Positions 8,460 to 17,239 of a stretch of DNA of 64,000 nt are shown here, piece after piece. Position 1 is the first letter of the stretch; each line of letters begins with the position of its first letter. The DNA comes from Bacteroidia bacterium. Lineage in GTDB: Bacteria; Bacteroidota; Bacteroidia; NS11-12g; UBA9320. The notes beneath the pieces were generated by a model. The model saw only the letters and a program-made list of their open reading frames with translations. It ran no database searches and had not been told where the DNA came from. Where the stretch lies: contig JAGYJG010000001.1 in NCBI GenBank assembly GCA_018402155.1, forward strand, positions 1,756,501 to 1,820,500, read 5' to 3'. A program made the position numbers and the translations under genes.

Positions 8460-9460
8460 AGTTTCTTAATTTGAAGCGTCAGTGAAAATTGACCGGGAGC
8501 ATCACCCATAATTTGTGTTGGTTTGATAGCATAAAACTCTTCCTTATTTTTAACTAACAAAGTCAATTTGTCGTTAATCATGCACTGCTGAAAGTTTTCA
8601 TCCCATTGGATGAAAGCATTGCATAGCTGATCAGATGTTTTAAAATCTAATCCATTGCTATTAAAAAAGGTTATTTCGTTAAGCTCTCTTAGCGTATCTT
8701 TATATATGGTATTTGTAATGTGATTTACAAATAGTCCGGCATATACCCCATAATCTTGATTAATTGTAGGTATAAAGGGGACCTTGCGGTGGCTTGTCAA
8801 AGAATCAGACAAATAAGAAAAACACAAATCCCAGTGATATTTGGGAGGCTCCATATTTGGCACTAGTTGGTCTAGTTCTAAAGAGTAATAGGTGTGTAGG
8901 TTATCTGTATTCTTTGGTATCCATACAGAGTTAATTACAGATCCATTTAATGATCCATAGCGTATATGGTAGGCACCCTCCCTTGCATCTAATATTTGCA
9001 TTTTATATAGCAATGTTTGTCCATTACTCTCCCAACGAATTAGGTATACATTTTTGTAAGATTTAGGCGCTGAAAAACTGTAATCGCCCCACTTACCAAT
9101 GGCCGGATAAGACATTTCATTGGTGGGTACATCTAGTTGCCAATTTACATCGCTCAACTTATAATTTTCTGTTATACTATCGTACGTTGTTATCCCAGTG
9201 TTGTGCACGCCACCTTTGCTCAAAACATTTAGATAAATAGACCATCCATTTGACTGATTTTGAAATTTCAATTGCCAGTTTTGAGCTACACTATTGGTTC
9301 TTGCTGTTAGGGTGTTTAAATCAATAAAAATGGCTTGATTGGATTTTACGTCTAAATCTATAATGACATTTTGAGGTACAACATCAGGCAGTATTTCATC
9401 AGGGTTGAAACAAGAGCTAACGAGCAACATCAGGATGATATTTACGATCAAAGATCTCAT
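8456..9460 (-). CDS. HmuY-family outer-membrane lipoprotein
   Basis: The N-terminus is a lipoprotein signal with the lipobox LLVSSC (Cys17). The body is a beta-rich 334-aa protein with the alternating tyrosine/tryptophan strands seen in HmuY-like proteins: IGKWGDYSF, a YLIRWESNGQTLLYKMQI strand and YHIRYGSLNGS. HmuY is a haem-capturing surface lipoprotein working with the TonB receptor HmuR. This gene overlaps the upstream TonB receptor by 4 bp (ATGA), the same pairing. The wider context is a metal ABC transporter, so the bound ligand could be a metal complex rather than haem. Family call is by pattern and is moderate. Confidence 0.65.
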   Translation of the reverse strand: MRSLIVNIILMLLVSSCFNPDEILPDVVPQNVIIDLDVKSNQAIFIDLNTLTARTNSVAQNWQLKFQNQSNGWSIYLNVLSKGGVHNTGITTYDSITENYKLSDVNWQLDVPTNEMSYPAIGKWGDYSFSAPKSYKNVYLIRWESNGQTLLYKMQILDAREGAYHIRYGSLNGSVINSVWIPKNTDNLHTYYSLELDQLVPNMEPPKYHWDLCFSYLSDSLTSHRKVPFIPTINQDYGVYAGLFVNHITNTIYKDTLRELNEITFFNSNGLDFKTSDQLCNAFIQWDENFQQCMINDKLTLLVKNKEEFYAIKPTQIMGDAPGQFSLTLQIKKL

Positions 9461-11379
9461 AAAAGGTATTTTACACTAACGGTAAATGCTCTGTTTCTAG
9501 CGGTCAATACAGTATCTGACTCCAGTAATTCTCGGTCTATAAGTCCTAGCATATATGTATTTCGTTCTATTAAAGAATCATTATTATGATTATTTACACC
9601 AAACGACAAATGTAATTTATCTTGAAAAAATGGCTGTTTCACGTAAAACGAAAGGCGCCTAATACGACCAATATCCTCTTGATATATAATATCTCTGCGC
9701 CTATCTAAGCTGGTATTTGTGCCTTCTATTTTCCAAGTAACTCCTAGCATGGTTTTAGTTTTAGGAAATATTGCTTTTGCAGCTAGGCCAAGCTGAGGAT
9801 GCACATAAGATATCCCCAAGCTATCACGAACAAAGTTATTATTGTGCAGCACAGCAAAGGGACGGATATGCCAAATTTTATCTTGATATTGCATCATAGT
9901 ATACAGCGATGTTGTGCTGCTTGTACCACTGTTTTCAAAGGTGTTGCTAGCAGATACGCGCATCACCTCATTACTTTGTAAATAAAGCAAGCCTGTTTGT
10001 GCTGTCAACTTATTTGTCCCTATTTTAAGATTTATACTAATTGTATTTTGTTTCACTGGATTTAGCTGAATGTTGCCAGCTACACCATGATTCATACTAG
10101 CTGTATAAAAAATGGAATTAAACAACGGATAAGATAAAGATCTAATATAACTCGTAGTGAGCTGCACTACTTTACTAGGCGCCAAAACTAAACTTGCATA
10201 GGGCAAAAAGTGAGAGCCACTTAAACTGTGCACCAGCAGTTTTGACCCCCCTTTTAGAATAACATTATTTTTTTGACGAAACTGAAAATTTGCAAAAGCA
10301 GCATAATCTGCATATTCTGTTGCTACTGCATTTACATTGCTAATCGTATTATCTAAAGTATTTGACAGTTCAAACCCCGCGTTATAATTCAATTGCTTAT
10401 TGTCGGAAGAAATTTCTAGTCGCATATAACCATAATCGTATCCTGTATTCTGTTTCTTTTCTACAAGCATATTTTCTTGTATTTCTCCTGTATGTAAATC
10501 TTTATCTAGCAATTGATGAACATTTGTAAATCGCTGAAGCTTTCCCGATACCTGAATGCTATGATTTTTGGAAATAGGTGCATACAAAGAACTACTGAGG
10601 GTATGGTTTCTAAAACGAGAATTGAGATCCCTTACTCTAGACGTATTGGGTATCACATCTCCTTTATTTTGAGCAGAAAGTACGGTATGGTCACTGTAAA
10701 CATCTAGCACCATCGTATTTAATATTTTATACCGGTAGCTTATATTAAAATCTAGCCGTTGTTCCGCACCCCAAACGGTGCTTCTGCCGATGCTTGGTCC
10801 ATACAGTGGGGTCTGAAATGTCCTGTTTGCTCCAACTTGCAAACTGTGTTTCACATTACTGATACCCAGATTTATACCAGTGCTAAAATCATTGATAGAG
10901 TTGGTTATTATATGAGCACCGCCCCAAACACTTTGTTTTTTATACTCTATAGTATACATTTTTATGACCAAAGTACTGCTATTTTTAATGAGATTGCTAA
11001 CAGCTGCAATGTGTACTTCTATACGTTCTATATCCCAAAGTGGTATTGCTCTTAGGTTAAATCCCACATTTTGGTCCATAGCTACAGGCATATTGTTTTT
11101 AAAAATAGCTATTTGACCTGTAGATAGAGTACCGAAAGTAGTAAAACTGTTTCCTTTTTTTATAAAATGATGTATACCGGGCACATTCACCAGCGCTTCC
11201 TCCAAATTTTGAGAGTTAGTTATCGCCAAATCATCTGCCGTCAGCACAAAAAGTGCTAGACTATCTTGTGCACTAACTTTGATTACACCACATAGTGAAA
11301 AAAACAAGACGATAATATAATAACGGGACACAACCACAAGTACTAAGCCTACTACAATTATACAGCTATAACTATACAC
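9457..11379 (-). CDS. TonB-dependent outer-membrane receptor
   Basis: A 640-aa outer-membrane barrel: hydrophobic signal region ending near VSAQ, then a plug domain with the elements NLEEALVNVPGI, a GQIAIFKNNMPV strand and DIERIEVH, then about 450 residues of alternating beta strands to the end VSVKYLL. The usual N-terminal carboxypeptidase-like domain of this phylum is absent. The track start is a GTG at 11379; a second GTG at 11331 would give a cleaner signal peptide (VSRYYIIVLFFSLCG) and may be the true start. It sits 33 bp after a metal ABC permease and is coupled to the HmuY-like gene, so it probably imports a metal chelate or haem. Confidence 0.85.
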   Translation of the reverse strand: MYSYSCIIVVGLVLVVVSRYYIIVLFFSLCGVIKVSAQDSLALFVLTADDLAITNSQNLEEALVNVPGIHHFIKKGNSFTTFGTLSTGQIAIFKNNMPVAMDQNVGFNLRAIPLWDIERIEVHIAAVSNLIKNSSTLVIKMYTIEYKKQSVWGGAHIITNSINDFSTGINLGISNVKHSLQVGANRTFQTPLYGPSIGRSTVWGAEQRLDFNISYRYKILNTMVLDVYSDHTVLSAQNKGDVIPNTSRVRDLNSRFRNHTLSSSLYAPISKNHSIQVSGKLQRFTNVHQLLDKDLHTGEIQENMLVEKKQNTGYDYGYMRLEISSDNKQLNYNAGFELSNTLDNTISNVNAVATEYADYAAFANFQFRQKNNVILKGGSKLLVHSLSGSHFLPYASLVLAPSKVVQLTTSYIRSLSYPLFNSIFYTASMNHGVAGNIQLNPVKQNTISINLKIGTNKLTAQTGLLYLQSNEVMRVSASNTFENSGTSSTTSLYTMMQYQDKIWHIRPFAVLHNNNFVRDSLGISYVHPQLGLAAKAIFPKTKTMLGVTWKIEGTNTSLDRRRDIIYQEDIGRIRRLSFYVKQPFFQDKLHLSFGVNNHNNDSLIERNTYMLGLIDRELLESDTVLTARNRAFTVSVKYLL

Positions 11380-11412
11380 TTAGCAAACCAGCAAAATAAC
11401 GAGTCGCTCTAT

Positions 11413-12273
11413 TTAAGTAGATATTACATCTGCCTTACTTTTCTGTACCGAAGTGATAAAAAACACCATAGTAAATACAAGCCCGATGACTGCCGAAATA
11501 CTTCCTGCAATACTCACGTCTAGCCATTTTGCAAAATAGTACCCACCCACTGAACAGCCTATACCGGTAACACACGCCAAAACCAACATTTTTTTAAAAT
11601 CTTCAGTGAGAAGATAGGCTATAGCGGGCGGACCACTCAAAAAAGCGACTACCAAAATAGCCCCTACCGATTCGAAGCTTACTACAGTAGTTAGTGAAAC
11701 TCCACTCATCAAAAAGTAATGCCAGAAGGTAACAAAAACTCCTGTAGAAAGTGCATAATTGGGATCGAAAGTAGTAATAAAAAGACCTCTATAGCCTACT
11801 ATTACAGCAACAATAAGCACAATAGAAACTATCCCAAGGGTAATAGCCTGCTGTGGAAGCATAAACCCACCAATAATAGGTTTAAGCCACAACGACACAT
11901 ACTCTATTTCCCCATAGAGAACACACTGTTGATCCAGGTCTGCATTTGCTCCATATTTAGATATGAGCACAATACCAATAGAAAAAAGAAGTGTATACGA
12001 TATTCCAATAGCCGCATCACTTTGCAGGCGTGCTTTTTGGGTAAACCATTCTATCATTATTGTAGCCACAATTCCGCTCAAAGCAGCCCCTACAAGAATT
12101 GGTAAACTCGCTGTAGACCCACTCACATAGTAGGCTATAAATATACCAGGAAGTACAGCGTGGCTTATGGCATCACCTATCATTACCATTTTTCGCATCA
12201 CCAAAAAACTGCCCATCAAAGCACAATTGACAGCAACCAGACTAGCGGTGAATATGATATAAAAATCGTTCAT
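11413..12273 (-). CDS. Metal ABC transporter permease (ABC-3 family)
   Basis: A 286-aa polytopic inner-membrane protein with eight or nine hydrophobic segments and the family landmarks MRKMVMIGDAISHAVLPG near residues 26-43 and VVSFESVGAILVVAFLSGPPA near 197-217. Members form the channel for Zn(II), Mn(II) or Fe(II). It overlaps the preceding permease by one base (TAATG), so the two are coupled and probably make a heterodimeric channel. Metal specificity cannot be read from the permease. Confidence 0.9.
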   Translation of the reverse strand: MNDFYIIFTASLVAVNCALMGSFLVMRKMVMIGDAISHAVLPGIFIAYYVSGSTASLPILVGAALSGIVATIMIEWFTQKARLQSDAAIGISYTLLFSIGIVLISKYGANADLDQQCVLYGEIEYVSLWLKPIIGGFMLPQQAITLGIVSIVLIVAVIVGYRGLFITTFDPNYALSTGVFVTFWHYFLMSGVSLTTVVSFESVGAILVVAFLSGPPAIAYLLTEDFKKMLVLACVTGIGCSVGGYYFAKWLDVSIAGSISAVIGLVFTMVFFITSVQKSKADVIST

Positions 12274-13559
12274 TAATAAGGTATTTCGCTTTGATGTGGA
12301 TCAATTTCTGGCCGCTCCAGGAGTTTTATTAGGTGTAGTTCTATTTCTGGGGTGATAACGTGCTCTATACCCTCGGCGTCATCGTGCAGATGGTCAGCCT
12401 CTAGCTGAAAATATTTACTAAGATAGATTTCCCATAAGCGGTGTTTTCTTATAACTTCACGAGCGGCCAATCGACCTTTGTCACTTAGTATTACCATCCC
12501 CCGCACTAAATCCAGATAATCCATTTTCTCGAGTCTTTTTAGCGTGCTATTTAGCAACAAGGAAGGATATTTTTCTTTCTCAGTGAGCTCTTTTATAGTA
12601 ATTGTCTGTGTTCCTTGATTTCCAATTTTATAAATATCTTTTAAAATATTTTCATTATTAATTTTAATGTAATTGTTCTGCCTCACACGCATACGGGCAA
12701 ATAAACCACGCTGCTTACCAAAAAGGATAGCCATAAGTGCAAATGCCGATAGCACTATAACTATCCAAGGACCAGTAGGCATGCCCGGGCCGCTATAGCT
12801 AATAAATACACCCAAAAAGCCACTTACAAATCCAAAACTAGCTGAATAAAGTAACATTCGTCTTATAGAGTTAGTTAAAAATCTTGCACCCGCAGCTGGT
12901 GTTATTAGCAAAGCAGCCATGAGTACTACTCCTACGACTTGCACCCCTACGGCCACAGTAACCACTGTAAGCAAAGCTAAAAATGCTTTGATAAAACGAA
13001 TATTAAAACCAATGCCTTTGGCGTAGTTCTCGTCAAAACTTATCAAACTAAAACCGCGTAAAAATAACAAAACGCATACCACGTTAACTATGGCAATTAT
13101 AGAAAAAATCTTTACGTCTAGTAAGCTCATACTAGCAGCTTTACCAAAAAGAAAACTATCTAACCCACTCTGCGCAGCATTGCCGCTATGCTGTATTTTT
13201 GTAAGTAGCACCACGCCTACTCCAAAAAAGACACTAAGTGTTAGTGCCAGAATGGTATCGGGTTTTAGCTTTGATTTGGCTTGTACATAGTCTACTATCC
13301 ATATACTAATAAGCCCAGACACAATTGCACCCAACAAGAAGTAAACAGGATTTTTGACTCCAGTAAGCATAAAAGCAATAGCTATACCGGGTAGTACTGA
13401 GTGAGAGATCACATCCCCTATAAGCGCTCGTTTTCTGAGGTAGGTAAAAGTACCTACAACACCTGCCGCTAGACAGAGTACTCCGGATCCTGCACTCACC
13501 ACAAATAATGTGTAATTTTCAGAACTAAAAAACTGTATGATATATTTCCAAAACTGCAT
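12273..13559 (-). CDS. Metal ABC transporter permease fused to a DtxR/MntR-type regulator domain
   Basis: Residues 1 to about 290 are an ABC-3 permease (LRKRALIGDVISHSVLPG, VGVVLMAALLITPAA). Residues about 298-428 are not membrane: they read as the winged helix and metal-binding/dimerisation domain of DtxR-type repressors, with ENILKDIYKIG, LKRLEKMDYL, LSDKGRLAA, the RKHRLWE helix and DDAEGIEHVITPE, ending in DPHQSEIPY. The AEGIEH and RKHR residues that carry regulatory metal ligands in DtxR/MntR are kept. The protein may therefore sense cytoplasmic metal at the transporter itself, gating transport or holding or releasing DNA. It follows the ATPase gene by 2 bp. Confidence 0.9.
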   Translation of the reverse strand: MQFWKYIIQFFSSENYTLFVVSAGSGVLCLAAGVVGTFTYLRKRALIGDVISHSVLPGIAIAFMLTGVKNPVYFLLGAIVSGLISIWIVDYVQAKSKLKPDTILALTLSVFFGVGVVLLTKIQHSGNAAQSGLDSFLFGKAASMSLLDVKIFSIIAIVNVVCVLLFLRGFSLISFDENYAKGIGFNIRFIKAFLALLTVVTVAVGVQVVGVVLMAALLITPAAGARFLTNSIRRMLLYSASFGFVSGFLGVFISYSGPGMPTGPWIVIVLSAFALMAILFGKQRGLFARMRVRQNNYIKINNENILKDIYKIGNQGTQTITIKELTEKEKYPSLLLNSTLKRLEKMDYLDLVRGMVILSDKGRLAAREVIRKHRLWEIYLSKYFQLEADHLHDDAEGIEHVITPEIELHLIKLLERPEIDPHQSEIPY

Positions 13560-13561
13560 TA

Positions 13562-14335
13562 TTACTTATGGCGTATAGGAAATTCTTTATTTTCTAATTC
13601 TTGGCTTATTTTGGCTATGGTAGTCAGTTTTCCTCCGTAGGTGTCTGTTAGTATTTGATCTGTAAATACTGTTTTTGTCGGTCCACAGGCTACTAATCTA
13701 GTATTGAGCAGCACCAAATGGTCAAAATATGATTGTGCGGTGTGTAAATCGTGGTGAACTATAACTAGAGTTTTCCCCGCAGCTTTCATTTCTTTGATTA
13801 GAGATATAATCATTTCTTCTGTAGCTATGTCTACACCAGCAAAAGGCTCATCCATAAGAAAAAGGTCTCCTTGTTGAGCAATAGCACGTGCCAAAAATAC
13901 ACGCTGTTGCTGCCCTCCACTGAGTTGGCTTATCTGCCTTTTGGCAAAACCCAGCATATTAACTTTTTCTAAACTTTCACTAATGATGTCTTTGTCTGCG
14001 GTAGTAAGTTTTTTAAAAAGACCTCTTTTTTGGAATCGTCCCATGGACACAATATCCCATACACTAGCCGGGAAATCCCAATCAATATCTTGGCGTTGAG
14101 GGACATAACTCACTCGATGGCGCACTGCATCCAAGTTGGTATCATACACCTTTGTAAACCCCCCTGTAGGTTCTACAACTCCCATTATAGCTTTTAGCAA
14201 AGTACTTTTGCCACTTCCGTTTGGACCCATTATACCAATAACTTGCTTTTCTGGCAGTTCAAAGTCTACATTCCAAAGCGCAGGCTTCCGTCCGTAAACT
14301 ACTGTCAGATTATGTACTTCTATTATGGTATTCAT
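13562..14335 (-). CDS. Metal ABC transporter ATP-binding protein
   Basis: A 257-aa ATPase of the zinc/manganese/iron import class. Walker A GPNGSGKST lies at about residues 35-43, a PQRQDIDWDFP Q-loop region follows, then the signature LSGGQQQRV, Walker B LFLMDEPFAGVD and the switch VHHD. The DWDFPASVWDIV stretch after the Q-loop is typical of the Mn/Zn group. It powers the two downstream permeases. A tiny 22-codon ORF overlaps its start by ATGA (see findings), and a separate -7 box at 14370-14377 could give it its own transcript. Confidence 0.92.
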   Translation of the reverse strand: MNTIIEVHNLTVVYGRKPALWNVDFELPEKQVIGIMGPNGSGKSTLLKAIMGVVEPTGGFTKVYDTNLDAVRHRVSYVPQRQDIDWDFPASVWDIVSMGRFQKRGLFKKLTTADKDIISESLEKVNMLGFAKRQISQLSGGQQQRVFLARAIAQQGDLFLMDEPFAGVDIATEEMIISLIKEMKAAGKTLVIVHHDLHTAQSYFDHLVLLNTRLVACGPTKTVFTDQILTDTYGGKLTTIAKISQELENKEFPIRHK

Positions 14336-14369
14336 TGTTTTTGTAGTTGCAAGTTATTTTGAAGTTTTG

Positions 14370-14377
14370 CAAAGGTA
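14370..14377 (-). promoter_or_regulatory. Internal -7 promoter box TACCTTTG before the metal ATPase gene
   Basis: A perfect TAnnTTTG on the minus strand in the 94-bp gap between the binding-protein gene and the ATPase gene. It would give a leader of about 30 nt and allow the ATPase/permease/receptor genes to be transcribed without the binding protein. No clear -33 TTG. Confidence 0.4.
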
Positions 14378-14429
14378 GCTATAGTATCTAATTGTGGCAT
14401 AAAGGTATATTCCCTTGAATTGTGTATTC

Positions 14430-15344
14430 CTATTTTAAACTTTCAATTATTGTAGTTACATTCACTTCAAGCATTCCTTTGTAGGTGCCCGCTGGCGTAT
14501 TTTTTGCATCAAGTGCATCACTGTATAGCTTACCACCAATTGTAATATTGTACCCACGGGCACGGGCTCCTTCTAGAACTGCCTTTAAATTTTTGTCGTT
14601 TACACTAGCCTCTACAAATACAGATTTTACACCTCGTTCTATGATAAAATCTATAAGTTGTTTCACATCTTTGGCACCATACTCCGCAGCCGTAGATACC
14701 CCCTGCAAACCCCGTACCTCGAAACCAAACGCATCACCAAAATATGAAAAAGCATCGTGGCTAGTAATGAGTAAGCGCTTACTGCTGTCTGGAAGTTTTT
14801 GGGCAAGTTCATTTTCTAGCCTTTGGGTAGCAGCTTGTATTGAATCTTTATAAATCTCATACGTTTGCAACGTGCCTGATAAACCCTCAATTTTGTCAAG
14901 CTCCTTTGCTAATCCGCCTAAACCCATTAGCCATAGCTGAGGCGATAGCCAAATATGCGGATCTAGTAAATCTGAGTTTTCGTCTACCCTTTTCAAGCTT
15001 TGTTTAGGCACATAATCTCCTACAGCAAATGTGGGCTTTTGTGTTACATAATTTTCTAACATTTGTGCCATTTTACCCTCCAAATGCAACCCATTGTAAA
15101 TGATAATATCTGCATTCATAAGTTTTTCTATATCTCCTTGGCTAGCCCTGTACAAATGTGGATCCACACCCGCGCCCATGAGTGAAATTACTATGGCTTT
15201 ATCCCCTACTAGCTTACTCACGCAGTCCTCAACTATGCTCGTAGTTGTCAGTATAGTAATTTTCTCGCTGCCCTGCTTTGGGCTGCAAGCGCCAATTAGA
15301 ATCAAAATTGTGAAAAGAAAAACAATAAACCCCACTCTATTCAT
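14430..15344 (-). CDS. Metal ABC transporter substrate-binding lipoprotein (ZnuA/MntA type, cluster A-I)
   Basis: After the ATG at 15344 the product begins MNRVGFIVFLF with lipobox LILIGAC, so it is a lipid-anchored periplasmic binding protein of 304 aa. The cluster A-I metal ligands appear: DPHLY and DPHIW histidines, HDAFSYFG, and a late Asp in the YSDAL region. There is no His-rich loop of the kind common in zinc-specific ZnuA, which fits Mn or Fe somewhat better but does not prove it. The track uses TTG 15359, but a -7 box covers those first codons, so 15344 is preferred. Confidence 0.9.
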   Translation of the reverse strand: MNRVGFIVFLFTILILIGACSPKQGSEKITILTTTSIVEDCVSKLVGDKAIVISLMGAGVDPHLYRASQGDIEKLMNADIIIYNGLHLEGKMAQMLENYVTQKPTFAVGDYVPKQSLKRVDENSDLLDPHIWLSPQLWLMGLGGLAKELDKIEGLSGTLQTYEIYKDSIQAATQRLENELAQKLPDSSKRLLITSHDAFSYFGDAFGFEVRGLQGVSTAAEYGAKDVKQLIDFIIERGVKSVFVEASVNDKNLKAVLEGARARGYNITIGGKLYSDALDAKNTPAGTYKGMLEVNVTTIIESLK

Positions 15345-15348
15345 ACAG

Positions 15349-15356
15349 CAAAGATA
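15349..15356 (-). promoter_or_regulatory. -7 promoter box TATCTTTG of the metal-binding lipoprotein gene
   Basis: A perfect TAnnTTTG ending four bases before the ATG at 15344. Transcription would begin at or beside the start codon, so the mRNA should be leaderless. This excludes the TTG start at 15359. Confidence 0.6.
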
Positions 15357-15469
15357 CAAATAGTATTTCCTCAGTATAGGACATACGCTCCAACTAGCAA
15401 TTATAGCATAAAATGGAACTTACCTAGCATAAAGTTCAAAGTCCTAGGATATGAATAAGACTTTGGCTG

Positions 15470-15477
15470 TAAATTTG
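15470..15477 (+). promoter_or_regulatory. -7 promoter box TAAATTTG
   Basis: A perfect TAnnTTTG 17 nt before the GTG start at 15495. It serves the two-gene unit 15495-16627. Confidence 0.45.
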
Positions 15478-15494
15478 CCCAAACTTACAGACGC

Positions 15495-16022
15495 GTGCGT
15501 AGATTGATTTTTGGTATACTTTTTTTATCTGTTGCTTACAGCAAAGCACAACTATACGTGCTCCAAGATCATAGACCAGATAGTGCTGACCAAATTAATA
15601 TTGTTTACGACTCGCTGCCTGAACTCTGCGATACATTTTACCGTGCCTTCATTACCCAAAACTTGACCAATCTAAAACCCTTTGTTCCTCAAGTAAAATA
15701 CCTTAAAGCTACTTTTGACACTTTGTCTATTGAATATAGGCCAGAACAACTAGTCTACAGGCAACAACTGATGCTACGTTTGCTTCAGAAAAACTACAAA
15801 AAAGCCTTAAAATACGCTACGAAATATAAAATAGATCTGTCCAAAATGGAGCCTACAAATCACTACTACGACTATAGCAAAGACCAAGATGGAAATACCT
15901 TTTGCTTCGTCACTGTGACAACTAAACGACGAAAACACACCTATGAACTAAAATACCTCGCCATCATGCTTAACGGAAATTGGTTTATAGGGGATGAACT
16001 GACTTTTGTAGAAATAGAATGA
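15495..16022 (+). CDS. Hypothetical secreted protein
   Basis: A 175-aa protein with GTG start and a clean Sec signal (MRRLIFGILFLSVAYSKAQ, cut after residue 19 or so). The mature part mixes helices and strands, is rich in Tyr and Lys, and has no motif I recognise; the last strand pattern YLAIMLNGNWFIGDEL loosely resembles small NTF2-like folds. It overlaps the next gene by 4 bp (ATGA), so the two products are probably made together in the periplasm. Confidence 0.65.
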   Translation: MRRLIFGILFLSVAYSKAQLYVLQDHRPDSADQINIVYDSLPELCDTFYRAFITQNLTNLKPFVPQVKYLKATFDTLSIEYRPEQLVYRQQLMLRLLQKNYKKALKYATKYKIDLSKMEPTNHYYDYSKDQDGNTFCFVTVTTKRRKHTYELKYLAIMLNGNWFIGDELTFVEIE

Positions 16023-16627
16023 GGAGTCTAACATTGGTATATATTGTCATTGCAGTGTTGAGCCAAGCGCAGCAATTGGAGGTGAAAACCCACCCAAAAA
16101 CGAAACTTAAGGCAATAGTAATTGACAGTTTTATTATAACTGACTACAAATACTCCGAAGTAAGTGAGTTTTTAGAAAATAAAGCCTACGTTGCTCAAGG
16201 AGGTTTGTATGCCTACATCAACAAAGCAGGAGAAGAACTAACTCCGCATGTTTTTGTGGAAGCTACTAATTTTAAAAATGGCTATGCTTTAGTAGGCGAT
16301 AGTTTCAACCGAAGTTTGATTAATGATAAAATGCATCTACTCTTGCCTTTGATATTTGCAAAAGTACGGCGGCCACATTTCGGTCTTATTTTAGTACAAT
16401 CTCACGAAGGAAAATGGGGTGCCTATGATACATTAGGCAATAAAAAAGTGCCACTAGTGTACGACCTGCCACCATATATAGTGAGTTTAGATAAAATAAT
16501 AGTACGGCAAGGCGAAAAATACGGCGTGATAAATGACTGCAATGAAATAGTTTATAACTGCACCTATCAATATATCACTGCACAAGGGATGGCGTATAAA
16601 AGAGGGAAGTATATTCAATTGTTTTAA
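16019..16627 (+). CDS. Secreted WG-repeat protein
   Basis: A 202-aa protein with a short signal peptide (ending SQAQQ) and at least three WG-type repeats: LYAYINKAGEELTPHVFVEA, KWGAYDTLGNKKVPLVYD and KYGVINDCNEIVYN. WG repeats give beta-rich surfaces of unknown binding role. It is translated with the upstream secreted protein through an ATGA overlap. Confidence 0.7.
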   Translation: MRSLTLVYIVIAVLSQAQQLEVKTHPKTKLKAIVIDSFIITDYKYSEVSEFLENKAYVAQGGLYAYINKAGEELTPHVFVEATNFKNGYALVGDSFNRSLINDKMHLLLPLIFAKVRRPHFGLILVQSHEGKWGAYDTLGNKKVPLVYDLPPYIVSLDKIIVRQGEKYGVINDCNEIVYNCTYQYITAQGMAYKRGKYIQLF

Positions 16628-17227
16628 AATTGATGCCGTGATATAACTCCAAAGGCTCCCACGGGCTACGGTAATTATCTATTAAAGAGGACCATAGCTG
16701 CTAACTTGGAAGAATGGTGAATTTATCTATACCGAAAATACCAGTACCCCATGTACCAATGCATAATGTAATCTACTGGTTTACCGCTTACACAAAAAGT
16801 ACAATGACATTTTTTTTTGGGATATTAAAATTTCACAATAAAACTTTAACAGCTCTGCTATACATCCACTATGCAACAAATAGCTTTATTCACGGTTATT
16901 CCAAAACAACAGTAGTTTGGCTATTATAAAATACTACGGAACTCTTGAAAACATAATTATACTGGAGGATAACACCTAATTATAAAATCCTATCATTAGA
17001 TTTAATTTTACTTAACTGACCTTAGGCTTTATACTGTTTCTATTTAGAAGCATAATTGTTTCAGTAACAACTGTAGTATTTGCACTTAGCATATACCAAA
17101 GATAAAGAAGTGGCATACTATTGCTGCAGCCTCACCTCTTTTGGGTATTTCAATAGCATTTATCTTACTGCTTCTTTTATTCCTATTGTAACTAGGCTTA
17201 GAGATACCTACATTCCTTTTTTGTTTC
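16628..17227. other. Long gap before kynureninase
   Basis: About 600 bases with no supported gene. ORFs 16714-16929 and 17080-17280 have erratic composition, no signal or family resemblance, and the second runs into kynU in another frame. I see no RNA gene or repeat. Confidence 0.45.
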
Positions 17228-17235
17228 TTTATTTG
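17228..17235 (+). promoter_or_regulatory. Weak -7 box TTTATTTG of kynU
   Basis: Seven of eight matches to TAnnTTTG, ending four bases before the kynU ATG, the same spacing as other leaderless genes in this window. Confidence 0.3.
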
Positions 17236-17239
17236 CAGT

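Noticed and set aside
11719-12105. 128-codon plus-strand ORF
   Set aside because: Antisense shadow of the metal permease gene; Asn/Lys-rich, no domain.
16714-16929. 71-codon ORF in the gap before kynU
   Set aside because: No domain, no promoter at its start, unusual mixture of Phe/Tyr/Thr typical of translated non-coding AT-rich DNA.
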